The position numbers and the translations under genes are program-made. A stretch of DNA of 64,000 bases, taken from the NCBI GenBank assembly GCA_022836615.1, contig MU405221.1, positions 62,001 through 126,000 on the forward strand, given 5' to 3'. This document shows, piece after piece, positions 11,321 to 25,500 of the stretch. A model generated the notes under the pieces. The model was not told the DNA's origin and did not search any database. It saw nothing but the letters and a program-made list of their open reading frames with translations. The stretch is from Annulohypoxylon bovei var. microspora (taxonomy: Eukaryota > Ascomycota > Sordariomycetes > Xylariales > Hypoxylaceae). Position 1 is the stretch's first letter; every line of letters begins with the position of its first letter.

Positions 11321-14300
11321 ACAAAAGTTAATTAAAATTACATTATTAATATTAGTTTCGATTAACGTTAATAATAAAATTATTAATTATAAGGTATTAT
11401 TAAATATTTTAAATAAACTTATAACATTATATTATATAATATCCTTTAAAAAAATAACTTATAAAAAATAATTTTTACGCCGGATAAATTACGCACTTAA
11501 ATATTATTTTAACACATAAGTTTTTCCATTATTCATTTATTATTAAAAGTTTTCTTTAATTTTCTTTATTTATTATATTTCGCTTTTTTAAAAAGATAAC
11601 CTTAAAGTTTAATTTAAGAATTTAACAAAATAAAAGCTCATTTTTAAAGGAACCATTAAGGCTGGTTTTGGAATAAAGTAAATAAAAAGCACGTTATATA
11701 TATATACCACGCTTCGTAAACATAAAAGGTTAAAAATCTTTACGTAATAATATAATTGTTTTTCCATTTACCAAGTTTATATCATGACATTTATTTTTAA
11801 ACATACGTTATAATTAAAAGGAAATTTTTTTAATTTTAAATGAAATGATGTTTATATAAATAAAGGATTAAAATTAAATAATTAATTAATAATAATTATA
11901 TTTTTATACATAACCATTTAATATTAATTAAACTTTTAATTATAATAAACTTTTTAACTTTTTAATTTAATCCACAATAATAAGTAATTACGCTTAAATA
12001 TTATTAATTACTTTTAATAAATATTATTATTTAACGAATTAAATATTATAATTAAAGATTAATCGAATAATTTCGGGTTTAAGTATTAAAGAAATAAATT
12101 TTATCGTAAATGCATTAATCGTTTTCATACGCTTATTTATTTTATTTGCCCCTAAAAAAGTTAATAATTTTATTTTAAAAAAATATTATTAAAATTTACA
12201 TTTACCAGGTTTATAAAAACATTTATAACCGTTATTATTATAATAACACTTAATATAAACACCATTAAAATAATTAAGCAAAACGATATAATGTTTAAAT
12301 ATGCTTTTACGAAATTTACAATTAATATAAACATATTTTAAAAGCAAAATAATATTAACCATTATTACGTAAACGGTTAAAGTTTATTAAAAATTATTAT
12401 TATATAAAAATAAATTTAATTAAAACTTGCTTTCGTGGTTAATAATAAGTGAAAGCATAAACCTAATTTCTTAATAATAATATAATTAATTATAATAATA
12501 TTTATTAAAAAAAATAATCCATTAAATTTAAAGTTAACACGAATATTAATAAATTACTTATAATTAATATTAATTAATTTATACATTTAAATTATTTATT
12601 ATTAAAATAAAAATGTTATTTACGCGCATCGTTTTAACTTTAATTAAAACCTAAGTAATATAACGAATTAAATTAACGTTATTAATTAAATTTGGTTTAT
12701 TTTCATTACTTTTAATAAAAGAATCTCGAATAAAAAATTCAAATTAAGTAAAAAAATAATTCTTTCTTATTAAATTTTAATTAAGAATTTTAACTTAATT
12801 TTAATCGAAATTAATATTATCATTAAATAATATAAACATTTTTAAATTAAAGTTAATAAAGTTAATAAGTTTATTAATTTATTTAATTATATTAATTTTT
12901 CGTTTTCGAAAATTAAACTTTATTAAAATAAACATTTCGGAACGTTAAAAACTTTATATAAAATTATAAAAATAAAAAATGTTAAAAAAAATAAATAAAA
13001 ATTATAAACCTTAAAAGAAGAACGTTAATTAAATTAGTTCATTAAAATTAACTTCCTTATATATGGAAAAAAAACTTAAACCACATCACCCGAACGTTTT
13101 TTATAATATTCCATAAAATAAAACGATTATATAAATTATTTTAATTTCGTACGTACTTGTACAATGTAAAGGTTATTAATAAATTATATTCGTTTTAAGT
13201 TAATTCTCGAATATGTACATAGTATTAAAAGGTATTACACCTTAAAACATTTATACGCATTTACAACATATTAATCATTAATAAAATCTTCGAATTACAT
13301 TTAAAATTATTAGGTATAAACATAAAAATAATATTATAATAATTATATACTTAATATTTTTTAATTATAACGCAAATAAGGAATTAATTAACATAATGAA
13401 CCGTTTGTAAAATTTTTTTAAAAATAAATAAATAAGTATTTACATAAATAAATAATAAACATATAATATTTATTTATTTAAATAATTTTATAATGTTAAT
13501 TCTTTAAATATTTACTTATATAATATAAATAACATTATATTAAAAAAAATAAACATTTAAATAAAATTAATAAATATTTATATATAAAGCCGTAAAAAAA
13601 GCTTGTAAAAATTAATAATATTTATTATAAAAAAAATGAAAAAAGAAAATAAAAAAGGGAAATGCGTTCCGCCCAAGCTTAAATACTTAAGTAAATACCT
13701 TTCTTTAATTATTTACCACGCTTAACTTTTAATGAAATATTATTTTTACCATTTACTTTTTTAACTTTATATCCTTTAAGTAATAATAAAGCTTTAAAAA
13801 AAGCATGTTATTATTTATCGATTATATAAAGTTTAATTTTAAAAGAAACTTTTAAGCCGGTTAATTTATTTATATCGGTTTACCTTAAATATACCTTTTT
13901 AATTAAATTAACTACTTGTTTTATCGAAGTATATAACTTTTAACGATTTTATAAGGTTTTAATTTTAAATCGAACGAAGTTTAAACCACTTTAAAGAAAA
14001 TATAAAAAATATTAAAAGAAGGTTAAATCATGTTTCAACGGTTTAAATATCTAGTGATATTATAATTAATAAAATAAAATAATATAAAATAAAAAAAAAT
14101 AACGTTATTAATACAATTATTTGTCGGGAAAGTAAGTTATTAACCTAAAACGTATTATCTTTTAAACCTTTAAAATAATATAAAATACTTAAAATTATCT
14201 TTTAAATTATTATTATTTATACTTCCATTATACTTTATTTAAATATTTAACATTTAAAACATATTATATAATATAATTTCAAATTATTTTTAAAGTTAAT

Positions 14301-17300
14301 TATAAGCGTTTATTTTTTCCTTAATTTTAATAATATACCTTTCATTTTAATCGAAATTTATAAGCATTGCCTTATTTAATCTTATTTAATTAAAAACGTT
14401 AACATATTATTTACTTAAATAATAATAATGCTTTAAACTTTATTTTCACCCTTTTCCATTAATTATTAATAAAATTCGTATTTCATTAAGAAATTCCCGG
14501 CGTTAAAACATACTTAAGTAAGTATTTTTAACGTAATTAATATACCTAAGTATTTTTTAAAAATTTTCGATTTAATTTAATAATTAAGGTAATTACGAAA
14601 TTTTTAATTATATTATAATTTAAACAAATAAGGTACTTTGTAATAAGTATATTACCTTAAAATTAAAAATAACTTAAAATCTTTAATAAAATTTAAGTTT
14701 TGTGGTACCGCTTTCGCTTAAACCTAAGTAAGCTTTAATATTATTATAAAACGATAATTTATTTTTTATAACTTTATATACGATGATTTTTAAGTAATTT
14801 AATATAATAAAAATAAGCTTTTATTAACTTATATCTCATTTTATAAAATTTATAAACTTAAGGCTAGAATTTATTAAACGATTTAATTAATTAAATACAT
14901 TCCTTTAATATAAAAACTTTCTTTTTATAAATTTAACGGGGATATAATAAGTAATAATTATGATCTTAAGGTAATAAATTAAAATACCTTTAATATTAAA
15001 AGTAAAGCAAATTATTTTAAATGAATAAACAAATATAAGCACACTTACGGTTTATTATATGATAATACTTATAATTAAATGTTTAAATTAATTATAATGT
15101 AATTGCTTTTAACTTAAAATTAATTAAATTAACACATATCGTTTTATTTAAAAAAAATAATAAAATTGCTTTACCAAACTTAACATAATACACCATTCAT
15201 ATATATAATACTTGTTTAATGTTTAGTTAATATTATATAATTAATACAAATAAATAATAAAAGGAATGATCGCCACTTTTTATATAAAAAAATGTAAAAA
15301 TATTAAAATATAATAATAATTCGTTTTAAACCCCTTTTATTAACGAAATTAACATTTATATATAACGACATAATTTAATAAATAAGGTAAACATTATTAA
15401 AAAAGCTTTCGAAGTTTTATAATAAAATAAGTAAATAAACTTAAATAAATATTTATTATTATTTATTAATTATATTTATTCGATTAACTTATGGTTACAT
15501 TTTAATATAAACCTTTAATTATATATTTAAATTAAATCGGAATATCCTTCGTTATTATTGTTATTTTTTACCGATATATTAAATAACCTTAAATAACCGA
15601 AAATAAATATTAAAGTAATATAAAACAAGAAAAAACAAATAATTACCACCTTTTAATACACCAAAGAAATTAATTCCTAACTTAATATATAATCCACGAA
15701 AAAACCTTAAATTAATTATTTTAACAATCGTTTTATATAATCTTAATGTAATTAATTAAATAAAATAAGGCGTCCGGTTTATTTTTAAAAATCTTAAGAG
15801 TTTTAAAAGTTTCGAAAGTTTCGGGCGTTGGTTTAATATTATCAAAATAACCACCGAAGTTTTTTTTATTACTTTTATTACTTAAAACGCTAAGAATAAA
15901 ACTTGTTAACTTTGGCACCAATTTATCGTTACTTAAATGATCGAAACTTTAAGATAATTTAATTACGTTTTTTAATCGATTATATTTAAGTTTCTTTATA
16001 CGTGAACGGTTATATTAATATTTACGCTTCCAATTAAAATCGTGGTTTTCGCTTAAAGACTTGGAATTGTAACTAAGATTAAACATTTAATATTTAAGAT
16101 TAAAATTCTTATATTCGGAATTAAAATAATTATTAAAATTTAAAAAATACTCGTTTATTATATATTATTTAAAAAGCTTATTTTTAACTTTACGCTTTCG
16201 ATTATAATTAAATTCATTATAATTAAAATTAAAATTAAAATCATTATTAAATTCCATAAAGTATTCATTATTATCACATATTTTAAATCTTTTAATTAAA
16301 GATTTTTTTTTATTTAAAAATTTACATTTATTACCATTTAAAAGGGTATTTTTTATTAAAACGTCGTTAAACCGTAAAACGATATAAATATTAATTAATA
16401 ATTACTTATATTAATTTTCCGTTTCGTTAAAAGAATAATTTTCATCGTAACGTTTATAAAAACAAAATTTAAAAACTTTTAAATTTCCCATGAAAAGCAA
16501 AAATATCAAAGTTTAAAAAAAAAACCAAGTAAAATAAATAAAAATATATTCATAAAATATTTTATATAATTTATAAAATTTTACATTATAATAATTCGTT
16601 ATTAAATTTAAGGTAAATATTATTCTTTTATTTATAATTTTAAACATATAACATAATAATACGATACACCTTTTATTACGCTTAAAAAATGAAACCAAGT
16701 AAACCTTATTTAATAAACAATATATTAATAATAATAAAAGTATTACGTTATTATAATTCGCATCCCACATTGCTTTAAAATTAACGTTTATATTATACTT
16801 TACGATATTCTTAAATATCATTCATTATTAATAAATAAAAAGGATTATATGCGCGAAGTTTACACATATAAAACGTAAGGTAAAACGATATAATTCGATA
16901 TATCGGTTAAAATTACTTTATTTAAACGTAAATTTTTCGTTCGATAAATTTTCGAGTTTTTATTATAAAAGTAAAAACTTACGCAACATTATTTAATGAT
17001 AAAAATTAAAGATAATAAAATATAAATTTATAAAAAATTTATTATTAATAACGAAAAATAAAATAATAACATTAATTAATATATTCTTTTTATTATATCT
17101 TAATATATAAAAATAATATAAACTTTTATATAAAATATTATCGATAAATATTTTAATAAGTCCGCCAGTTTTATAAATATTAAAATATAAATATAAAAGA
17201 TTTAAAAGATGCATTATCGGTTTAATTATTACTTTAAAGCCACTTTTTTTTAATATTACCTTTTTAATTATACTTATTATTAACGTTAATAATTCAATTG

Positions 17301-17987
17301 GTTTTAAGTTAAGGGTAAGCTTTAACGCCGTGGATATTAATGATTTTTACGTTAATAATTATTAATTTAACGATTATTAATTTAATGATTATTAATATAT
17401 TAATAATTAATAAGTGGTAATTAAACGTTATTAACTTAAAAATCATTCACCGAAAGCATTTATTTATTATAAGCACTTTTATTATTACTTTAAACGTTTT
17501 TAATTACGATATAATACACATAATAAATAACATTATAATAAACACTTTTAAGGTTTAAAACATTAAATATTAATATTAAAGAAAACTTATAATAATTTAA
17601 ATAATTAATAAAAATACTTTTATTCATTTATATCGCAAATTTTCCTTATAAAATAATTATCGTTTCGTTTTAAAGTTTTTTATTATACATAAAGTGTTAA
17701 AATTATTTTATATTAATTATTAAATCATTAAGTTATATTATAATATATTAAAATCAATATAAAAATTAAAGACTTAATAAAATAATAAGGGAAAAATAAT
17801 ATATATTTAAAATAATATTCTTTAATAATAATTTAAAAAATAGGTTAATAATTAATAATAATAACCAAGTATTTAAATAATTTTAAATTTTATAAAAAGG
17901 AACAAAAAAACGTTTTTTAAATTAAGCGATAATTTATATTAAAATAAACCCACGCTTTTTTTTTTTTAAAATTCGTTTCATTTATTT

Positions 17988-18100
17988 TATTTTTTTATAT
18001 TTATATATATATATTTATATAAATATCATTAATTTATTTCCACTTACTTCGCTTTTTTATATTTATATATATATATTTATATAAATATCACCAATTTATT
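17988..18100. repeat. Duplicated AT-rich segment, two copies of about 48 bp
   Basis: A TTTTTTATATTTATATAT segment followed by TTTATATAAATATCA and AATTTATT occurs at about 17990-18037 and again at about 18052-18099, separated by a short spacer. It is a local direct duplication in the AT-rich block. Confidence 0.7.
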
Positions 18101-21100
18101 ACTTATTATTATAAAATTATTTATATAAAAATAATTAATTTAAATATTAAATTTAATTAAAGTTAATTATTTTATAAAAGTTAAATATAACTTTAAATAA
18201 ATTTATATAAAAGTAATATACATATATTTATTCGAACGAAATAATTAATTAAATGTAAGGTTACCTTATATTAAAATAATAAAAAGCTTAAGTTTTATTT
18301 CGCTTACTTAACGTATTACCATTTACTTTTTTTTAAAGGGACTTTCATGTTTTAATAATAAAGTAAACGCCGTTTAAGTAATACCCACTTTATTGTAAAA
18401 TCTTTCCGGTTTACGTATGCGATTATTTCGTAACTTAAAACCTTGAATATAAAGTTATTATTAAAGTTATTATAATTGAAAGTAAAGGCACATAAATTAT
18501 ATAATGCATTAAGATAAGTTATTTTATTTAAATAAAACATATTTTTAATAAAAAAAAAAATTAATATAATAACTTAAACTTTAATAATATAAATTAAAAT
18601 ATTATTATATATATAATATGTAAGTATTTTAATTAAATGCTTAAATAAAGATCATTTTAATATCTTCCGTTTTTAACGAATAAACCAAGTTCATTACCGT
18701 ATATAATATATTAAAACTTTTTAAAACTCATTTAATTTAATTAAAATATTAATCGTTAATTAATTAAAATTAAAGTAAAATAAATGGCTTTTACGCTATA
18801 CGTTCTTATATTAATTATTTAAAACTTCGTATAAATTAATTAACTTATAAAAACTAAAATACATTTATATAATTTTAAGGTTTAAAAGTTATATATAATT
18901 TTTATCGTAATAATATTAATATAATATTAATATTATAAAATAATCTTAAAAATAAAATGTTTATTTATATTATTTATTATTATTTTTTAATATAATTAAC
19001 ATAATATATTAAATTTATATTATTATTAAATATAATGCCTTTTATTACTTATTAATAAACCTTTCATAATATTTACGCTTAAACGATTTTAATGGTTTAC
19101 GGGTATTATATTTAAGATTTAATAATTTTTTATTAATTTAAATAATTAAAACATTGTAACTTTTATATAACTTATTATTTCAAGCTTTTTCCATGTTTAT
19201 TAATTAAATGCCTTTATTTTTTTAATGTATTATTAAACCGCTTTTGTTTTAACCGCTTCCGTTTTTAAAATTAATAAAATTAACGAAAGGTTAATTAACT
19301 TTTCGTTTTTTATTATTAAAAGGAAGTGTAAGAAGTGTTCCGTTAAATATGTGGCTTAAGGTTATAAAAGTTATAATGGCGGTGTTTATATAAAAGGCCG
19401 AATCTTGGTTAGTTAAAGTAAACTTAATTTAAGAAGTTAAACATTGTTACGATCTTAATGAATTAACATTTTGAAAGGGTTAGGTTTAGCGGATAACTTT
19501 ATTAAAAATGTTTTAAGTTTCGTGAAAAACGGTTGATTTTTTTATTTCGAAAAGTTTTTTAATAAATTGAATTTATAAACCACGGTACCCTTTTTGTACA
19601 ACGATCGTGTAAATATTTAGAAACTTTTCGTTTATATTAAGTGAATTAATAAGGTTAATATATTAATACGTTTTAAAGGTTATAAGATGTTTGGTTAATA
19701 CGGAATTTTTTTCGTAAAGTATTAACGGTAAATTAATTGCGAAAATGGTTTAATAAAACTTATTATTTTAAAACATTTTAAAGCAAGGGTTTTAAAAATT
19801 ATATTTTAATTTAATAAATTAAATTATCGTATTAATTTAAAGATCGGTGACGATAAACCAAGCTCGCTTAAAATCTCACTTTATAACGCTTAATTTCTTA
19901 TTAATAATAAAATATAATTAAAATTCACATGCGAATAAATAAGGTTAAAATTTACGTGCGAATGCACAAGTTAACGTTATACGGGACTTTTTTATTTATT
20001 TTTTTTAAAAAAAAGATTATTTAAATCTTCCCTTTTAATTATAAAAGGTGATACGATAAGGGTCGGATTTCGGAAGTTTGCTTAAGATTATATACATAAA
20101 ACCAAATTTTAATATATAATTATAAAAGCTTTAAATATATTACTTTTAATATTAAGCTTTAATTTATTTTAAAAATTTATCTTTTTTTTAAATAAAGCAT
20201 TTATCGTTATTATCCCGTAATTAATAATATTTACAATTGAATTAATAATATAATATCGCTTTAACGTAATAACATTTTTAATAAACTTAACGTGATAATT
20301 AAGCTTAAAAATTTCTTATTAATTAAATTAATATTACCGCATAATATTAATAATAAATTAATTTTATAACATTATATCCCGCTTAAAAAAAAATACCATA
20401 ATATCGATTTACTTTAAACGGCACATATAAAAATAATTTCTAAATAATTAAATTTAAATTAAATTTATAATGTTTAATTCGTTTAATTACCATAAATGTA
20501 ATTTCCGCGCCTTGTCCATTAATATAATACTTGTAAACGCAAAAGATTATTTATAAAACCACTTCATTTTCCTTCCGGTTATACGCCGATTTATTTATTA
20601 TAACATTTTTAATATATTTTCTTTTAATAATATACCACTTATTTAATATTTACATACAAATATCATTAACGTAAATTAAAACGTTATTACTTTATTTATT
20701 TAACTTATTTCCGTTTTATTTATTATTAATAAAATTAAAATAAAGTTATATATATCGCAAAGAATTCCTTAATTCAAATCCCACCATTAAAGAAGTATCG
20801 GAATTATAATACGTAATAAAATAAATAATTTATAATAAATTTAATAAAAGCCCGATAAGTTATAAGATTAATAAGTCGATAAACCCTTTACGTTCTTCGT
20901 TATTTTTACATTTATTTATAACGGAAAAATGATAATTATAACGATAAAAAAGGTAAATTTTACGATTTTATGCGGATGATTATATGTAAATTTAATCGTA
21001 TATTAATTTAACATCGTTTTTACAAATCCTTGGTAATGTATATTAAAAGTTTTCTCGATATGTATTTATAAAACCCATTATAAATAACGTTATTTTTAAA

Positions 21101-22015
21101 ATAATTAATATTATAATATTATAATATGAATTAATACGACATATTTATGTGTTATATATTAATATTTAAAGGATTTAATTAATGTATAAGAAAAATGAAT
21201 TTTTATTTTAACGATCGAATTTTAAATTTTATTATATTTAAATATATAATTTCATGTTATTTCCATTTTATTACATTATTAATAATATCATGTAATTACT
21301 TATCGCACGTTATTAAAAGCAACGAATAAAATCCTTTATATAAATTTGCTTTTAAAGCGATTAACATTTAATATAAAACTTATGTATTTATAATTTACAC
21401 CGGTTTAAATAACTAATAAAAATGAATATTACGAATGAACATTTAAAATAAATATAAAAAATATATATATTAAAAAAAATCATAATTAATCTTAACATTT
21501 AAAAAAGTAAGTTTTATATAAGTAATTTTTAATACGTAAAGTTATTTAATATCGGAATAACACGTATTACCACTTTCATTTAAAAAAGTTTTCGTTAATT
21601 TATTTCGTTCGTTTTATTATAAAAACCCTTAAACTTACATATTAAAACAAATATATAATTATTAAATGCTTCTTAACTTAAACTTTTAAATTAAATTAAA
21701 GTTATTATATATATAAATCGTATTACATTAAAATAAATTATTTTTATTTAAATAAAGCACATTTCTTTTAACCGGGATATTAAATTAATAAAAAAACGTG
21801 AGGTTATTTCGTGCCGGAACTATGGAAGCTTATAAATGAAATTATATTAAAAAAATATTAAAGTGTAAATATTACTTAAAAAGGTAAGGTATATTATAAC
21901 CATAAGTGGATAATAATTTATTTTTCGTTAAATAAATATTTCGTGTATTTAATTTTATAAAATTACGTGTATAATTAAGTGTAAAAGCTTGTTATTTAAA
22001 TGTTAATTATTTATT

Positions 22016-22085
22016 TAACTTATTAATTAATTTATTAATCGATTTATTAATTAACTTATTAATTAATTTATTAATTAATTTTTAA
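22016..22085. repeat. Decayed short tandem repeat (TTATTAATTAAT-like)
   Basis: About six copies of a 12-base unit close to TTATTAATTAAT, one carrying ATCGAT. It is AT-only apart from rare C and G, so it could be a RIP-altered minisatellite. Confidence 0.6.
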
Positions 22086-22155
22086 TTAAAAAAGCAATAA
22101 GGTTATTTTTAATTTAAATAAATAAATGTAAAGTTGAACCATTATAATTGCTATG

Positions 22156-22217
22156 TTATAATAATTATAATAATTATAATAATTATAATAATTATAATAA
22201 TTATAATAATTATAATA
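22156..22217 (+). repeat. 9-bp tandem array (ATAATTATA)n
   Basis: About seven copies of ATAATTATA. The isoleucine-only open frame across it is an artefact of the repeat. The reverse-complement array lies at 22462-22554, giving a head-to-head pair. Confidence 0.88.
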
Positions 22218-22461
22218 GTTTTAATAATTGTAATGGTTGTAATTAAAAACGTGACCTTATATAACTTGTATTACCATATCTTAAAGTTTATAATATTTAT
22301 TAATTATATTATTTAAATGGAATGTATGTTTAATTAATTAATGATGATTATTATTAATAATTATTAAGGTTATTTTTATGTAATTATTCGAAAGCCATGT
22401 TTTAATATATATATAAAAATAAATTATATTAATGGTACTTTTATATAAAGTAAATATATTA

Positions 22462-22554
22462 CAATTATTATAATTATTATAATTATTATAATTATTATAA
22501 TTATTATAATTATTATAATTATTATAATTATTATAATTATTATAATTATTATAA
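22462..22554 (-). repeat. 9-bp tandem array, inverted relative to 22156-22217
   Basis: About ten copies of ATTATTATA, the reverse complement of a rotation of the first array's unit. The spacer between the arrays is about 245 bases. The pair could form a cruciform. Confidence 0.88.
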
Positions 22555-25500
22555 CTTTATTTATATATATAAAATATAAGGTTAATAATATTATACCGGG
22601 CGACCATAAATACATGATTTTATATTTAAATTTATATGCGAATATAAGTACCATGTGTTTACTTATTTACCTTTAATTATTAATATATATATTCATTTAT
22701 TATCCCATTAATATATAGCTTAATACCTATTAACATAATTACCATATTAAATATAATTATTTTTATTTTTTAAAATTTAATTTTTTTTTAATATAATACC
22801 ACTTATAAGCCACCATAAAAGCAACAAAAAGCCTAAGTTTTATTAACGTATTATTATTTGTTTACTTTAAAAAAAAAAAGCCTCCATTAAATATAAAGTT
22901 ATTTAAAAATTATTAATTAAATTAAAACTTAAACATAATTTAATATATTATAAATTTAAATTAATATTAAAACATTCAAAAATCAAATTACCCATTTATA
23001 ATTAAAAGAAAGTAATTTTTAAAAAGAAATTCGCAAATTTCTTCGAATTAAATATAACCTTAACATTAATTTATAAACCTTTTAATAATAACTTTAAAAA
23101 TGAGGTTTCCGCAAAAATAAGTTTAATATTAATGTTATTAAAGTAAAGATTTATTAACTTTTCCAAGTGGGGTTATTATATTCTTATATTATTAATTATT
23201 TAAATAAAAAATAACTTAAAATTAATATATTAAAACGATTTTTAAAACGTAAATTAAAAGAATAAAAAATAATTCGTTATAAAAAAGTTAATTATACTTT
23301 TAAACTTATAAATATTATATAAAAATATTTTTATAAAAAAGATTATTGTAACGATTTGATTTTAATTTACTTATAATATAAATATAAGTTAATAATTAAT
23401 CGTGTTTTTTTTATTTAAATCCGAATAAAAAACGGTATAAAAAAATAAACCAATAACTTAAATTAACAATTACGTAATATAATGAAAATAAATTAATTTA
23501 TTAAGAATTACGAATAAACATTAAATGCTTTTAAAGAATTAAGAAAAAATAATATTTAAAAATATATTTATAATTATATATATATCCTTATTATAAAAAA
23601 TAAATCATATAATATATATCGTTAATAATATCCAAACGTTATATAATAACGCCATAATAACCGGCCAGGTTACGAAAAATAAAAAGGTAAGAAATTTATA
23701 ATTTTAAGTTTTAATTATATATGGTTTATGGATGGTTATATAAAACTTCGCTTTACCGGATTTAAGATTTACGCTTATATTAATGCATATTTTTATAAGA
23801 TTTTATGGTGTAACGTTAATAAATTTAATTCTTTCCTTATAAACGTATTAAATTAATATTTACTCGCCATTAAAACGTTAAGGTTTTAACCATGGTTTAT
23901 TTAAATAAATCATGATATTAAAACCCCACTTATAACGATAACGCATTTTTAATTTATTATATATAATAAGTTAATTATAATTATAAAGGATATAAATGGT
24001 ATAAACCGTAATTAAATACAAGGCTACATGTTTTAAAATTTATATAAATAAAGGATTAATAAATAAAATAAAAAAATTAAATAATAATAAGAATAATTAT
24101 TTTAAAAGGTCGTATATTATTAAATCGTAAATCCATTAAATTTAAATATTTTTTAAACTTGAATTAACATAACTATTTAAGTATACTTTAAATCTTTTAT
24201 TAATATAAATAAATTTAATAAAAATTCGATACTAAATTAAATCGCATTATATATTATATACGGAAATATTTTACGATAAAAGATCACCGAGTTTATTAAA
24301 AATTAAAATATTTATCGGATTAAGTATTATCTAGGTATAAACCATATTATCATTAATTAAGTTAATGAAATATAAAATAACTTTAAAAATACCAAAGTAT
24401 TAAATTATAATTAAAATATTAAAAATAACTTAAGATTACAATAATTAATAAAAGATTTAAACGCTCCATTATATAAATATAATTTTAATAATTTCTTTAC
24501 GTTAAAAACGCAATATATTTGCGATAAATGGTTAATAAAACACCTATTAAAACGCATGGGGGATTAAAAATTACCATATATATAAAGTTATTTTAAATTA
24601 AAAGCTTATTTTAAGCGATATATAATTAAAAGTAAAGAATTAAGGTTAATATTTAACAAGTTCTTTCATAGCAGCCTAAAATAATACAAGGATTAATTAA
24701 ATATTTATTAAGAAAATATAAAAAAAGCTTAAAAAAAGGTGTAATTACAAAGATATAAAATTAATAAACTTATTAATTAATTTAAAGAAAATGTTTAAAT
24801 TATAAAGTAATTTCTTAAGAAAAAAGGGACTTAATGGGGAAAACCATTATATTTATCGTAATTAAAAATAAAAAAAAAACGATTATTATTTCATATATTA
24901 ACCACGTTTTTTACTTAATGTGTAATTAAAAAAAATAATAAATAAATATTATATTAACTTTAAATTAAAACTTAAATTTAATAATAATATATCCATTATA
25001 TTTTAATAAATTACCGTTATGGTTTAAATAGTTTAATTATTAAAAAAAAACACGCTACACGGTGCATATATATTTTAATTTACAAGGATTAATTAATTAA
25101 ACTTTTCATATTAAGGATATTATTTTTTTATTTCCGATTATTTTATTTTAATTATAACCACCTTTTTTATATACCTTTTATTATTTATAACATTATTAAT
25201 TTTTCATTATTATTATAATTAAATTAAATTATTAAGTATTATATAATTTAAAACACCATTCCTATCATTAATTACACCTTTTATACCACCCCACTTTATA
25301 AATATTAACATTATAATATAAACCATAATGTTAAATATTAATATTTTCCATTTTAAATATTTTTAAAGTTATTTTTTATTATTTTATTTCTTTGCTTTAA
25401 ACGATAATGAAATTAATTATAATTTAATATATTTCGCTTATTATATATTAATTAAAAATAAGTGGCCTCGCAGTAAAAATAAAGCAAATTATCCATATTT

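Noticed and set aside
22134..22654. Open frames made almost wholly of isoleucine (22134-22316 plus strand, 22424-22654 minus strand)
   Set aside because: They are the translation of the 9-bp AT arrays and have no other protein content.
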